The position numbers were made by a program, and so were the translations under genes. Of a DNA stretch of 64,000 nt, positions 43,335-52,147 are shown one piece after another. The first letter of the stretch is position 1, and each line of letters begins with the position of its first letter. A model generated the notes under the pieces. It saw nothing but the letters and a program-made list of their open reading frames with translations, was not told the DNA's origin and searched no databases. The DNA is from Candidatus Sulfopaludibacter sp. SbA3 (GTDB taxonomy: Bacteria > Acidobacteriota > Terriglobia > Bryobacterales > Bryobacteraceae), in NCBI GenBank assembly GCA_945890485.1, contig CAMDCN010000023.1:1-64000 (forward strand), in the 5' to 3' direction.

Positions 43335-44293
43335 ACGGCTTTGACGCCTGCCGCCGTCAAGAGTGCCCGCTTTACGGCCACCTTCGCCAGTTGCACTTTG
43401 TACGCGTTCTGGCTCAACGGCTTCGCCCCGGCTACCGCCGCAGCGCCCGCCTTCTCGGCCGAATCCGCCGTAATCGTCTGGCCGACCAGCATCTTCTCGG
43501 CTTCGGTTGCCCGCACCGGCGTCGGACCCACATGGCCTAGCGTGATCGACGCCGAGGTCACCTTGGTACCGGACATCCGCAGCGCCACCGAGGCGGTCGC
43601 CAGAGGCCAATCAAGCGCCTGCTTGTGCCGCACTTCGTACGTCGCGTTCTTCGTCGCCGGCGCCGGAACCAGAATGTCGGTCACAATCTCGTTCGCCGCT
43701 AGCGCGATTTCCCGTTCGCCTTCCGCACTGGGAGCTTTAAAGAACTGCGCCACCGGCACGTCCTTCGTCTTCCCGTCCGCGCCAGCAATTTTCACCGTCG
43801 CGCCCAGCGCCATCAGCGCAGGACCCAAGCTGGAAGCGCTCACGAACTGCGCCGAACCCGTTCCGAAAATCGCGTGATACTTGTTCTCTCCGTTTTCGAC
43901 CAAGCTCTTGTTCAAAAGCCCGTTCCCGCTACGGAAATACCAGCAACGCGGCCGCTGACAAAGATCGCCAGCCACGGTACCCATGTTCCGGATCTGCGGG
44001 CTCGTAATCCCCAGCGCCGCTTGCACGAGAGAAGGATAAGCCGCCCGGATCAGCTGGCTAGAAGCCAGTTCATCCAGCGTTACCGTCGCGCCAATGCGGA
44101 TGTTGTTCCCGGCCTTCGAGATTCCACCGAGCGCCTTGATGTTCTTGATGTTCACCAAGCGCTTTGGCTTGTGCACTTCGTCCTTCAGCAGGCTGAGCAG
44201 GTCGGTTCCGCCCGCCAGCACTTCGGCTCCGGCCGTGAGGAGGCTCAAGGCCTCCTTCACGGTCGATGGATTGGCGTATTCAAAGTTATCCAT
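43331..44293 (-). CDS. Molybdenum hydroxylase FAD-binding subunit (PaoB-like)
   Basis: A 320-residue FAD subunit of the xanthine dehydrogenase/aldehyde oxidoreductase family. It opens with FEYANPSTVKEALSLL, carries the FAD-binding AGGTDLL (27-33) and the second FAD motif NMGTVAGDLC (103-112), and ends with the CO-dehydrogenase flavoprotein C-terminal domain. GDLCQRPRCWYF (C112, C117) is where PaoB-type subunits begin a [4Fe-4S]-binding insert, but the further cysteines expected after it are absent, so the cluster is probably lost. The start overlaps the Mo-subunit stop by one base (TAATG). Confidence 0.9.
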   Translation of the reverse strand: MDNFEYANPSTVKEALSLLTAGAEVLAGGTDLLSLLKDEVHKPKRLVNIKNIKALGGISKAGNNIRIGATVTLDELASSQLIRAAYPSLVQAALGITSPQIRNMGTVAGDLCQRPRCWYFRSGNGLLNKSLVENGENKYHAIFGTGSAQFVSASSLGPALMALGATVKIAGADGKTKDVPVAQFFKAPSAEGEREIALAANEIVTDILVPAPATKNATYEVRHKQALDWPLATASVALRMSGTKVTSASITLGHVGPTPVRATEAEKMLVGQTITADSAEKAGAAAVAGAKPLSQNAYKVQLAKVAVKRALLTAAGVKAV

Positions 44294-46434
44294 TACGCGT
44301 TCCTCCGGTTGGCCAGCGCGGCCAGCACTCGTTCGGGGGTCAGCGGCACCATCGGCACCCGGACTCCGAGCGCGTTCGCCGCCGCATTCGCAATTGCCGC
44401 AACGCCGCCAATGGCGCAGGGCTCACCCAGGCCAATGATGCCGCGGGCATCGTGCTCTGGCGTGATGTCCATGTGCACAGTGAGCTTGCCCACGTCCGGC
44501 AAACCGGCCAGCTTGTAGAACTCCATGTCGGCGTTCAACACGCGGCCCGTCGTCTGGTCCGTGATGCGCTCTTCCATCAGCGCCGAGCAGACGCTCATGA
44601 TCAACGCACCCGCCACTTGGCTTTCCGCTGTTTTCGGGTTCACTACCAAGCCGCAATCCTGCACCGCGACGACTTCGACGATGCGGACCACACCGGTTTC
44701 GATGTCGACCTCCACCTCGGCCATCTGGATGCCGCTTGCGCCCTGCGTGTTCAGGCCTTCGCGCGCCGCTACACGGGGCTCGTTCTCACCCATCTCGCTG
44801 ATCGGCGTCGGCCCGATCTTCTGGCAAGCCTGCTTCCAGCTCATGGCCTTGCTCGGGTTGCCCTTCGCCACCACGCGGCTATCGTCCGCTTCCAACTGAT
44901 CCGCCGCCACGCCCATCGTCGGCGCAACCTTCTCGAACAGTTTCTCAAGCGCGTTCACCGCGGCCTTCCGCGTTGACGAGCTCACACCGCCGATCGTCGT
45001 CGAACCGCCCGACGGACCGGACGGAGGATAGCTGTTGTTGCCCAGTTTCACCTTAATCGCCGACATCGGCAGACCCAGCGTCTCCGCCGCTACCTGCGTG
45101 ATGCAGGTCCGCGTCGCCGTCCCGATGTCTTGCGAACCGATTTCGACTTCCACGGTGCCGTCCGCGTTGATCGTCAGCTTGCACTTCGAAGCGTGGCCAG
45201 CGCCACCCCACGTTGCAATGCCGATGCCCAAGCCGCGCCGCAGCGTGCCCGTCTTCTTCGAGCCGTGCGTGTACTTCTTCTTCCAGTCCATCAGCTCAGC
45301 GGCTTTAGCCAACTGTTTCTTGTAGGTTTCCGGACGCGCCGAAACGGCGACATTCTTGAGGAAAACCTCCAGCGGATCCATACCGATGGTGTCGGCAAAG
45401 TCCGTGATCGCCGAACAGGTCAGGAAGCTGGCCTGCGGATGGTTCGGAGCGCGCCACGCCCGCGCCGGGCCCGTGTTCAACGAGACCTGCGTGTGGTTCA
45501 TGCGCCGGTTGGGGATGTTGGTGAACACATACGGCAGCGGCGCCATGCCGCCTCCGCCGATGCCACCCGTCGCCCAGGATTCGCTCTGCCAACCGGTAAT
45601 CGTGCCGTCCTTCTTGCCTGCGACTTTGATCTTCGCGAAGTGCGATGGCCGCACCCCGGCGATGGTCAACTCCGTCGCCCGGTCCAGGAACATCTTCACC
45701 GGACGCCCGCCCGATTCCTTCGACAAACGGGCCGCTTCCGCGCCCCACCGGTCGGCCGGGAACTTCGCGCCGAATCCGCCACCCATGTACTGGCAGTCGA
45801 CCTTAACTTGGGTCGCCGGCAGTTCGAGCATCTTCGCCAAGTCGCCGCCAACGGTCGAAACCGCTTGGGTCGAAGGCCAGAAATCAATCTTGTCGGCGCC
45901 CCACGCCACCACAGAGCCATGCGGTTCCAAGCAGCAGTGGGTGATGACCGGAATGCCGTAATCGCCGGAGGTCTTGGCCTCGGCATCGGCAAACGCCTTA
46001 TCCGGATCGCCCGTTACCTGTTCGCCCGCGGCCTTGGCCCGCGCGCCAACCTTCGCCAGGTTGTCCTCTTTCACCAAGTGCGGCAGCACTTCATAGTCGA
46101 CCTTGATCGCCTTGACGGCGTCGCGGGCGATCTCTTCGGTTATTGCGCTGACGGCGCAGACTTCGGTCCCCGCCCACTGAATCTCGGTGCCCGGGCCGGA
46201 GATGATGCGAATCGCGGTAACGCCCTTGATGGCTTTCGCCGCCGCGAGGTCGATGCTCTTCACCTTCGCATGAGCGTGGGGCGAGGTCAGCAGCGCGCCG
46301 AACAGCAGATCGGCACGGTTCATATCGCTCGGATACTTCGCACGACCCGAAGACTTCATCGGGCCGTCGAGACGGGCAATGCGCTTGCCCATCACCCGGC
46401 GCTTTTCCATGGGAGGCCATTTGTACTCAGCCAT
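44293..46434 (-). CDS. Molybdenum hydroxylase molybdopterin-binding subunit (PaoC-like)
   Basis: A 713-residue catalytic subunit of the xanthine dehydrogenase family. The N-terminal domain begins with GKRIARLDGPMKSSGRAKYP, the usual substrate-funnel domain. The molybdenum-pterin contacts YMGGGFGAKF (about 213-222) and GSQDIGTATRT, and the catalytic Glu E671 in GIIGLGEP near the C-terminus, are conserved. It would hydroxylate aldehydes or aromatic heterocycles. Partner subunits for FeS and FAD are adjacent, and the FeS subunit has a Tat leader, so the complex is periplasmic. Its start overlaps the FeS-subunit stop by eight bases. No chaperone gene (PaoD/XdhC) is in the window. Confidence 0.92.
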   Translation of the reverse strand: MAEYKWPPMEKRRVMGKRIARLDGPMKSSGRAKYPSDMNRADLLFGALLTSPHAHAKVKSIDLAAAKAIKGVTAIRIISGPGTEIQWAGTEVCAVSAITEEIARDAVKAIKVDYEVLPHLVKEDNLAKVGARAKAAGEQVTGDPDKAFADAEAKTSGDYGIPVITHCCLEPHGSVVAWGADKIDFWPSTQAVSTVGGDLAKMLELPATQVKVDCQYMGGGFGAKFPADRWGAEAARLSKESGGRPVKMFLDRATELTIAGVRPSHFAKIKVAGKKDGTITGWQSESWATGGIGGGGMAPLPYVFTNIPNRRMNHTQVSLNTGPARAWRAPNHPQASFLTCSAITDFADTIGMDPLEVFLKNVAVSARPETYKKQLAKAAELMDWKKKYTHGSKKTGTLRRGLGIGIATWGGAGHASKCKLTINADGTVEVEIGSQDIGTATRTCITQVAAETLGLPMSAIKVKLGNNSYPPSGPSGGSTTIGGVSSSTRKAAVNALEKLFEKVAPTMGVAADQLEADDSRVVAKGNPSKAMSWKQACQKIGPTPISEMGENEPRVAAREGLNTQGASGIQMAEVEVDIETGVVRIVEVVAVQDCGLVVNPKTAESQVAGALIMSVCSALMEERITDQTTGRVLNADMEFYKLAGLPDVGKLTVHMDITPEHDARGIIGLGEPCAIGGVAAIANAAANALGVRVPMVPLTPERVLAALANRRNA

Positions 46435-47056
46435 TCTTGATCTCCTTCGCCGCTTCGAGCACGGCGGCCTTCATGCCCATATACGTTCCACAACGGCAGA
46501 GATTGCCTGAGAGACCCTTATCGATCTGTTCGACGGTCGGGTTCGGATTGCGATCGAGGAAGCCCTTGGTCGCCATGATGAAGCCCGGCGTGCAGTAGCC
46601 GCACTGCTGAGCGTCATGGTTGACGAAGGCTTTCGAAATCGGGTGCAACTGCCCTTCCGGGGCCAGGCCTTCAATGGTCTGGATCGGCTTGCCGACGACG
46701 TCGACGGCGAGTACGGAGCATCCGTACATCACCTTGCCGCCAACAATGACGGTGCAGGCGCCGCAGGTGCCGCGATCGCACACACGCTTGGCGCCGGTCA
46801 TGTCGAGCCGGTTCCGCAACGCATCGAGGAGAGTCACGCGGGGCTCAACTTTCACACTCCGTTTCTTTCCATTGATGTCGAGGGTGATTTCGACTTCTCC
46901 GGACATGACGTTTGCAACGGTCTGCGCCTGGGCGTCTTCCGCCAACAGGCCAGTGGTCAGCACACTACCCGAAACACCCGCGCCCTGCAGCCAACTGCGG
47001 CGCGAGAATGCGGATTTCGGTTGCTGATCCTTCGGTTTTTCTTTCGAAGAGCTCAA
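46427..47056 (-). CDS. Molybdenum hydroxylase [2Fe-2S] subunit with Tat signal (PaoA-like)
   Basis: A 209-residue electron-transfer subunit. A twin-arginine leader (SAFSRRSWLQGAGVSGS, RR at 19-20) is followed by a plant-ferredoxin-like domain with C93, C98, C101 and C113, then a helical domain with C152, C155, C187 and C189, so both [2Fe-2S] clusters are intact. The start is a TTG at 47056: a GGAAGG Shine-Dalgarno stands six bases before it, and it begins a normal Tat leader. The larger frame upstream crosses the intergenic region and is not credible. It is the first gene of the operon. Confidence 0.9.
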   Translation of the reverse strand: MSSSKEKPKDQQPKSAFSRRSWLQGAGVSGSVLTTGLLAEDAQAQTVANVMSGEVEITLDINGKKRSVKVEPRVTLLDALRNRLDMTGAKRVCDRGTCGACTVIVGGKVMYGCSVLAVDVVGKPIQTIEGLAPEGQLHPISKAFVNHDAQQCGYCTPGFIMATKGFLDRNPNPTVEQIDKGLSGNLCRCGTYMGMKAAVLEAAKEIKNG

Positions 47057-47149
47057 CGGACACCTTCCTTTAAAGGGAGTTCGAACGGACGAATCTGAAT
47101 ATATCAGACTCTCCAAAATTCCGTCACGGCGCAAAGATATACTGGACCG

Positions 47150-47710
47150 ATGGATTCTCCCGAGGAGCTGGAACGCCGCCGCCTTGTGGTCGCCTCTGGC
47201 CACACAGACTTCGCCCGGTGGCGGGACCTGTCCAATTTCAGCCCCCAATGGGATGGCCGCGCCGAAGCCGCGGGCCGCTGGATCTCTCCGCACTCCGCCG
47301 TCCTCGATGTGGGATGCGGCCGGATGGCGCTCGAGCGGTACTTGCCGGAGGGGGCGACCTACTACCCAAGCGACCTCTGCGCCCGCGATGAACGCACGCT
47401 AATCTGCGATCTGAATCGCGATCCGCTTCCTGCCGTTCCTGGAATCCAGGTCATATCTGCCCTGGGCGTGGGCGAGTACTTAGGCGACCTGCCCGGCTTC
47501 TATCGGACCGTGCGCGCGCAGAACGTGAAGTTCATTACGAGTTACCACCCGCTTCAGGCCATTCTCCCGTTGGACCGGCCCGCCATGGGATGGATCAATT
47601 CGCTCTCGTTCCCGGAGTGGATTGGCGCGATTCTCGAAGCGAAGTTTGAAATCTCTGAATTGAAGTTGATCAGCACCGGCCAATATCTAATCGCATGCAA
47701 CCCGGTATAA
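47150..47710 (+). CDS. Class I SAM-dependent methyltransferase-like protein
   Basis: A 186-residue protein with the SAM-binding motif VLDVGCGRMALE (about 49-60) and a downstream acidic Asp (SDLCARDE). The rest of the fold is short for a full class I methyltransferase but includes the beta4-like ISALGVGEYLGDL segment. Substrate unknown. It is divergent from the molybdenum-hydroxylase operon (93-base gap) and overlaps the next gene by 16 bases, so the two are co-translated. Confidence 0.7.
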   Translation: MDSPEELERRRLVVASGHTDFARWRDLSNFSPQWDGRAEAAGRWISPHSAVLDVGCGRMALERYLPEGATYYPSDLCARDERTLICDLNRDPLPAVPGIQVISALGVGEYLGDLPGFYRTVRAQNVKFITSYHPLQAILPLDRPAMGWINSLSFPEWIGAILEAKFEISELKLISTGQYLIACNPV

Positions 47711-48852
47711 CCAGGCGCACTCTGCTCGCAACCGCTGCCTCTGCAACGCGGATCCTCGGAGCCAACGACATCATTCGAATCGGCGCTATTGGCGTCGGCG
47801 GCCGTTGCCGGGGGCTCCTTGACAAGCTGACCCAACTGCCGGGCAACCGCGTCGTCGCCACCGCCGATGTCTTCGCCCCCGCTCGCGACCTCGCTTGGGG
47901 TGACCGACCCATCAAAGTTGCCACGCTGGTTACCCAGTATGGAGACTACCGCCGGCTCCTCGACGACAAGAACGTGGACGCTGTCGTCATCGGCTCGCCC
48001 GACCACTGGCACGTCCAGATGCTGCGCGACGCCGTCGCCGCTGGCAAGGATGTCTACTGCGAAAAGCCGGTCACCCACAGCCGTGACGACGGCGCCTCGA
48101 TCGTCGCCGCAGTTGAGGCTAGTAAACAGGTCGTTCAGATCGGCTACCAGCAGCGCAGCACCGACGTTTTCGTCACCGGCAAACGCGCCCTTGCCGACGG
48201 TCTACTCGGCAAAGTGACGATGGCACAGGCCTTCTGGTATCAAAACTACCTCGCCCGCCGCGGCGTCTACCGGCCCACGGATCCGGCGCAACTCGATTGG
48301 AAAGCTTGGCTTGGGCCGGCACCCGCCCGGCCATTTGAACTTCTTCGCTACGCCCGGTGGCGCTGGTTTTGGGACTACGGCGGCGGCTCCATTACGGATC
48401 TGTACAGCCACTGGGGTGATACCATCCACTGGTATTTTGGCCTCAAGCAGCCTTCCAAGGTGTTCGCCCAGGGCGACCGTGTCGAACTGACCGAGTTCGA
48501 GTGTCCCGATACGCTGAACGCCTCCTGGCTCTATCCCGGCCTACAGGTCACCTACGCTAGCACCATCATCGCTTCGCTGGAAGGTGGCGGCTTCGTCCTT
48601 CGCGGTTCTAAAGCCATGATGAAAATCACCCGCTCCGCCGTGACCATCTATCCCGAAGGGATAGTCCGGCAGGAGAGCGCCGGCTACCCCGATCCTATTC
48701 TGCACGAACCGTCCAAGCGCGACGGCACGATCGACCACCTGCAGAATTGGCTCGACTGCATCAAATTACGGAACGAACCCAATTGTCACGTCCGGGCTGC
48801 GGTTGAAATCGCCAACGCCTCCCACGCCGCCAACAAAATCTTGCGCGGCTAA
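47695..48852 (+). CDS. Gfo/Idh/MocA-family oxidoreductase, Tat-exported
   Basis: A 385-residue NAD(P)-dependent oxidoreductase of the Gfo/Idh/MocA family. The N-terminus ITRRTLLATAASATRI is a twin-arginine leader (RR at 7-8). The Rossmann motif is IGAIGVGGRCRG (29-40), and the catalytic EKP is at 123-125 (YCEKPVTH). The C-terminal substrate domain includes YGGGSITDLYSHWGDTIHWY. It probably acts on a sugar or inositol-type polyol in the periplasm, as in glucose-fructose oxidoreductase, which carries its own tightly bound cofactor. The overlap with the methyltransferase gene and the four-base overlap with DUF547 downstream are unusual. Confidence 0.88.
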   Translation: MQPGITRRTLLATAASATRILGANDIIRIGAIGVGGRCRGLLDKLTQLPGNRVVATADVFAPARDLAWGDRPIKVATLVTQYGDYRRLLDDKNVDAVVIGSPDHWHVQMLRDAVAAGKDVYCEKPVTHSRDDGASIVAAVEASKQVVQIGYQQRSTDVFVTGKRALADGLLGKVTMAQAFWYQNYLARRGVYRPTDPAQLDWKAWLGPAPARPFELLRYARWRWFWDYGGGSITDLYSHWGDTIHWYFGLKQPSKVFAQGDRVELTEFECPDTLNASWLYPGLQVTYASTIIASLEGGGFVLRGSKAMMKITRSAVTIYPEGIVRQESAGYPDPILHEPSKRDGTIDHLQNWLDCIKLRNEPNCHVRAAVEIANASHAANKILRG

Positions 48853-49520
48853 GGGGCGTCGTTCAACGACCAATCCCAGTCGACAAATTTGCGCTTCCGC
48901 CCCGCCGCTTCCGGCCGGTATCGTTCCACGAATCCAGCCGGAAAGTCGCCTTTGAACCAGTCAAAGATCGCGGACAACCGGACGACGCCGGGTTCTATCC
49001 GGAGGTTTCTTTCCTGCGAGAAGAATAGCCGCGTCCGCTGTTCGAGCAACGCCTCCAGGTTTGCTTCGGTGTACGCCTGCGGTGCGAGCCATGGGCAGCC
49101 CACCGACGCGCAGACAATCGCGAAGTGAATCCGTGGCTCGCCAAACTTGCGAATCGTGTTGTTCTCGATGTCGGCCAGTGAACGCGACTGGCCGGCTACT
49201 TTGAATTTTCTCCGGTAGAAATAGTTGGCGCGGCCAAACAACCCCGTAAGGCGTCCCTTCGATTCCGGGTACTCGGAGGCCATGGAATGCAGAACGAACG
49301 CATTGTAGGCATTGATCCAATAGGCGAGCTCTGCCTGGCGCGATGAGAAGGGAGGTGGCGCCGCGGCTAAGGCTTCCACGTAGCGCGTCAGCGGCCCCAG
49401 ATCCGTCCGCAGCGCACCGTATCGAACACGCCCATCGTCGAGCACGAACTTCGCCAGCACCCGGTCAAATTCCGCCGGGTCGGCTAAAACAAGAGTGAGC
49501 GCTGCGACGAACGAGAACAT
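48849..49520 (-). CDS. Exported DUF547 protein
   Basis: A 223-residue DUF547 protein with a signal-like N-terminus (MFSFVAALTLVLA). Family landmarks are AYWINAYNAFVLHSM, IHFAIVCASVGCPWLAP and SAIFDWFKGDF; the CASVGC segment contains the conserved Cys, and the family is thought to be a papain-like (transglutaminase-fold) protein of unproven activity. The start lies 37 bases inside the upstream protease gene on the same strand, so expression is coupled, and its stop shares CTAA with the convergent oxidoreductase. Confidence 0.85.
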   Translation of the reverse strand: MFSFVAALTLVLADPAEFDRVLAKFVLDDGRVRYGALRTDLGPLTRYVEALAAAPPPFSSRQAELAYWINAYNAFVLHSMASEYPESKGRLTGLFGRANYFYRRKFKVAGQSRSLADIENNTIRKFGEPRIHFAIVCASVGCPWLAPQAYTEANLEALLEQRTRLFFSQERNLRIEPGVVRLSAIFDWFKGDFPAGFVERYRPEAAGRKRKFVDWDWSLNDAP

Positions 49521-50224
49521 AACTGTCGGATGACGGCCTTGGCTTCCTTGATTCGTGGAAAAAGCTTCTCTGCCGCCCGGAACACTGGCGGATGGATGGA
49601 CCGCTTCGAACCGCGGGATTCCACCGGATGAACCAGATGCAGCATTTCGTGGTACATGACGTATTCGGCGACGAACCGGGGTACGTGCGGCTGGTCGAGA
49701 ATTCGGGAGAGGACAATTGTGTTGTGCGCCGAATCGCAGTGGCCGAGGATCGTCCGGGAGGCCTGGCGGCTCCAGCCGAGCGTCGGGCGCGCCATGGCGC
49801 CGGAGAAAAACTGTGCGTTCATGGCGTCGAAGAGTTCGCCGAGGTCGTAGGTTCGCCCCGCGGGAGGGTCGATCAGTTTGCGGCCCCGCGCCTGACGGAT
49901 CTCGGTGATCTCCTGTCTCACTTCATGGCGATTGAGGTAGCGCCGGTACTGTTCGTTGTAGTGCGCCGGAATGGGCTTCCGGAACAGTTTCGAAAGCAAA
50001 ATCACCGCCAAGGCCTCCAAAATGGGCGAAGGGGCCTCAGCAAGAAGATCTGTGATTTTCAGTTCGATGACATCGCCGCGAATGCGGATGGTGCTGGTGG
50101 CGTTGGCGAATTTCTTGAACGACACTTCGAAGTCCGGGACCGGCGTCCTCGGCCGCAGGCTCTGGAACACCCGTGCGCAAATTTCGGCCGGAGTCTCAAA
50201 CAGGAGCGCGCTCTCGACTTGCAT
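49484..50224 (-). CDS. SprT-like zinc metalloprotease
   Basis: A 246-residue protein with the HEXXH zinc motif in VMYHEMLHLVHP (H192, E193, H196) and a plausible third ligand H211 (RSIHPPVFRAAEK). The context resembles SprT-like domains rather than classical M48 proteases, because of the short post-motif Glu-rich helix and the absence of membrane helices. The N-terminal 110 residues are specific to this protein. The start at 50224 is preferred because the longer frame lies in the promoter region of the divergent fabH. Downstream it overlaps the DUF547 gene by 37 bases. Confidence 0.78.
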   Translation of the reverse strand: MQVESALLFETPAEICARVFQSLRPRTPVPDFEVSFKKFANATSTIRIRGDVIELKITDLLAEAPSPILEALAVILLSKLFRKPIPAHYNEQYRRYLNRHEVRQEITEIRQARGRKLIDPPAGRTYDLGELFDAMNAQFFSGAMARPTLGWSRQASRTILGHCDSAHNTIVLSRILDQPHVPRFVAEYVMYHEMLHLVHPVESRGSKRSIHPPVFRAAEKLFPRIKEAKAVIRQLCSRSSQRSLLF

Positions 50225-50289
50225 TAATATCAGAAGGTAACATAGCGGATAGTCGTCATCGCCGCGTTCCACGTCGCCACGGAGCTCCA

Positions 50290-51294
50290 TTGGGAAAATC
50301 GTTCACGGGTAAAGCCAAAATCACAGCGCTCGGTTGCTTTACCCCCTCACAAGTCCTGACCAATCAGGATCTCGAAAAAATGGTCGATACCTCCGACCAG
50401 TGGATTGTTGATCGCACGGGAATCCGGCAGCGTCACATCGCTCCGCCCGAAATGGCGACCTCCGATATGGCCGTCGAAGCGGCCAAGATCGCTCTCGCCG
50501 CTCGCGGAATCCCTGCGACGGACCTCCACGCGATTATCGTTTGCACGGTGACGCCAGACATGTTCTTCCCCTCCACCGCCTGTCTGGTGCAGGACCGGAT
50601 TGGCGCGAAGGGCGCTTTCGGGTTCGATTTGATTGCGGCCTGTTCGGGTTTCGTGTACGGTCTGACGACCGCCGCCCATCTCGTCGCCAGTGGCGAGCCG
50701 AAAAAGGTTCTCGTCGTCGGCGCCGATACAATGTCCCGCATTCTGAACTATGAAGACCGGTCGACGTGCATTCTGTTCGGAGACGGGGCGGGAGCCTTCC
50801 TCGTCGAAACGGCGGAAGAGGGTGAAGAGGGATTCATCGACTATCTCAACGAGATCGACGGCAGCGGGGGCGATGCCCTGAAGATGCCGGCCGGCGGCAG
50901 CCGCCTGCCTCCTTCCCACGCCACCGTGGACCAGAAGCTGCACTACGTTCATCAGGAAGGCAACCAGGTCTTCAAATACGCCGTCTCAAAGATGGCGGAT
51001 ACGTCGCGAGCGCTGCTGGAACGGAACGGGCTAACCGTGAATGATATTTCACTCTTTGTTCCGCACCAGGCGAACCAGCGGATTATTCACGCGGTAGCGG
51101 AGCGATTGGGCATTCCGCTCGAGAAGGTTGTCATTAACATTCATGAATATGGCAATACAACCGCTGCAACTATCCCGTTGGCCACGCGGGACGCCGTAAC
51201 GCAGGGTAGACTGAAGAAAGGTGACTTGGTCATGTTTGCCGCTGTCGGCGCTGGTTACACGGTTGGCGCCAACCTCTGGCGTTGGGGGTTCTAA
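50290..51294 (+). CDS. fabH: 3-oxoacyl-ACP synthase III (FabH)
   Basis: A 334-residue beta-ketoacyl-ACP synthase III that condenses acetyl-CoA with malonyl-ACP to start fatty-acid chains. The catalytic triad is C118 (AACSGFVYGL), H259 (VPHQANQRII) and N289 (EYGNTTAATIP). Other landmarks are DRTGIRQR and GDGAGAFLVE. A TTG start at 50290 is called: GGAG sits five bases upstream and the family N-terminus follows. A longer frame adds an arginine-rich extension with no support. The stop is immediately followed by the ATG of the inositol oxygenase gene. Confidence 0.93.
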   Translation: MGKSFTGKAKITALGCFTPSQVLTNQDLEKMVDTSDQWIVDRTGIRQRHIAPPEMATSDMAVEAAKIALAARGIPATDLHAIIVCTVTPDMFFPSTACLVQDRIGAKGAFGFDLIAACSGFVYGLTTAAHLVASGEPKKVLVVGADTMSRILNYEDRSTCILFGDGAGAFLVETAEEGEEGFIDYLNEIDGSGGDALKMPAGGSRLPPSHATVDQKLHYVHQEGNQVFKYAVSKMADTSRALLERNGLTVNDISLFVPHQANQRIIHAVAERLGIPLEKVVINIHEYGNTTAATIPLATRDAVTQGRLKKGDLVMFAAVGAGYTVGANLWRWGF

Positions 51295-52146
51295 ATGCAC
51301 GTAATCCAACAGGGTCCGCTGGACTCGCTCGAGCAGTGGGACGACCACGTCAAAGGCCGCTATCGCGCGGATCGGAAGAAGGAAGAGTTTCGGGTCTACG
51401 ATGAGTCGACACCGCCTGTCGTACGCGAATTCTACCGGCAGAATCATGCCAACCAGACTTACGATTTCGCGTGCGCCAAGCTCGCGGAGTATGTGCCGCT
51501 CCGGCACGGCAGGATGGGGATCTGGGAGGCGATGGAGCGGTTAAACGAACTGGTGGACGACTCCGATCCTGACACCGACCTGAGCCAGATTGATCACAAC
51601 CTGCAGACCGCTGAAGCGATCCGCGCGGCGGGCCATCCGCGTTGGTTCCAATTGACCGGCTTTATCCACGACCTGGGCAAAGTGTTGACCATCTGGGGTG
51701 AGCCGCAATGGGCTGTTGTGGGAGACACGTTCCCGACGGGTTGCGCTTGGAGCGACCGGATTGTGTTTCCGGAGTTCTTCGCCGCGAACCCGGATGCCGC
51801 GAAGCCGGAGTTTCAGACTCAGTTAGGGGTTTATACGGCGGGCGGTGGATTGGACCAGGTGAAGATGTCCTGGGGGCATGATGAGTACCTTTATCATGTG
51901 GCCAAGCCTTATCTGCCCGAGCCGGCCCTGTACATGCTTCGGTACCACAGTTGGTACAGCGCCCATCGCGAGCGGGACTATGGCTACCTGATGACGCCGC
52001 ACGATGAAGCCATGATGGAGTGGGTACGGACGTTTAATCCGTTCGATTTATATTCGAAGTCCGACGCTAAACCCAAGCTCAGTGAACTCCGTCCGTACTA
52101 CGAAGATCTCATCAACGAGTACTTCCCGGAAAAGATCGACTGGTAG
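51295..52146 (+). CDS. myo-Inositol oxygenase
   Basis: A 283-residue mixed-valent di-iron oxygenase that converts myo-inositol and O2 to D-glucuronate. All six iron ligands fall where expected for the family: H101 (DHNLQTAE), H125 and D126 (FIHDLGK), H195 ([11 protein letters not shown]), H218 ([11 protein letters not shown]) and D251 ([10 protein letters not shown]). The eukaryotic-type FRVYDES opening and WGHDEYL motif are clear. Length matches mammalian MIOX. It abuts fabH with no gap, so it is co-expressed with a fatty-acid gene rather than with inositol catabolism. Bacterial MIOX is known but not common. Confidence 0.92.
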   Translation: MHVIQQGPLDSLEQWDDHVKGRYRADRKKEEFRVYDESTPPVVREFYRQNHANQTYDFACAKLAEYVPLRHGRMGIWEAMERLNELVDDSDPDTDLSQIDHNLQTAEAIRAAGHPRWFQLTGFIHDLGKVLTIWGEPQWAVVGDTFPTGCAWSDRIVFPEFFAANPDAAKPEFQTQLGVYTAGGGLDQVKMSWGHDEYLYHVAKPYLPEPALYMLRYHSWYSAHRERDYGYLMTPHDEAMMEWVRTFNPFDLYSKSDAKPKLSELRPYYEDLINEYFPEKIDW

Positions 52147-52147
52147 G

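Noticed and set aside
45130-46440. Plus-strand frame (436 residues) inside the molybdenum hydroxylase gene
   Set aside because: Arginine-rich shadow of the catalytic subunit; no start signal and no recognisable fold.
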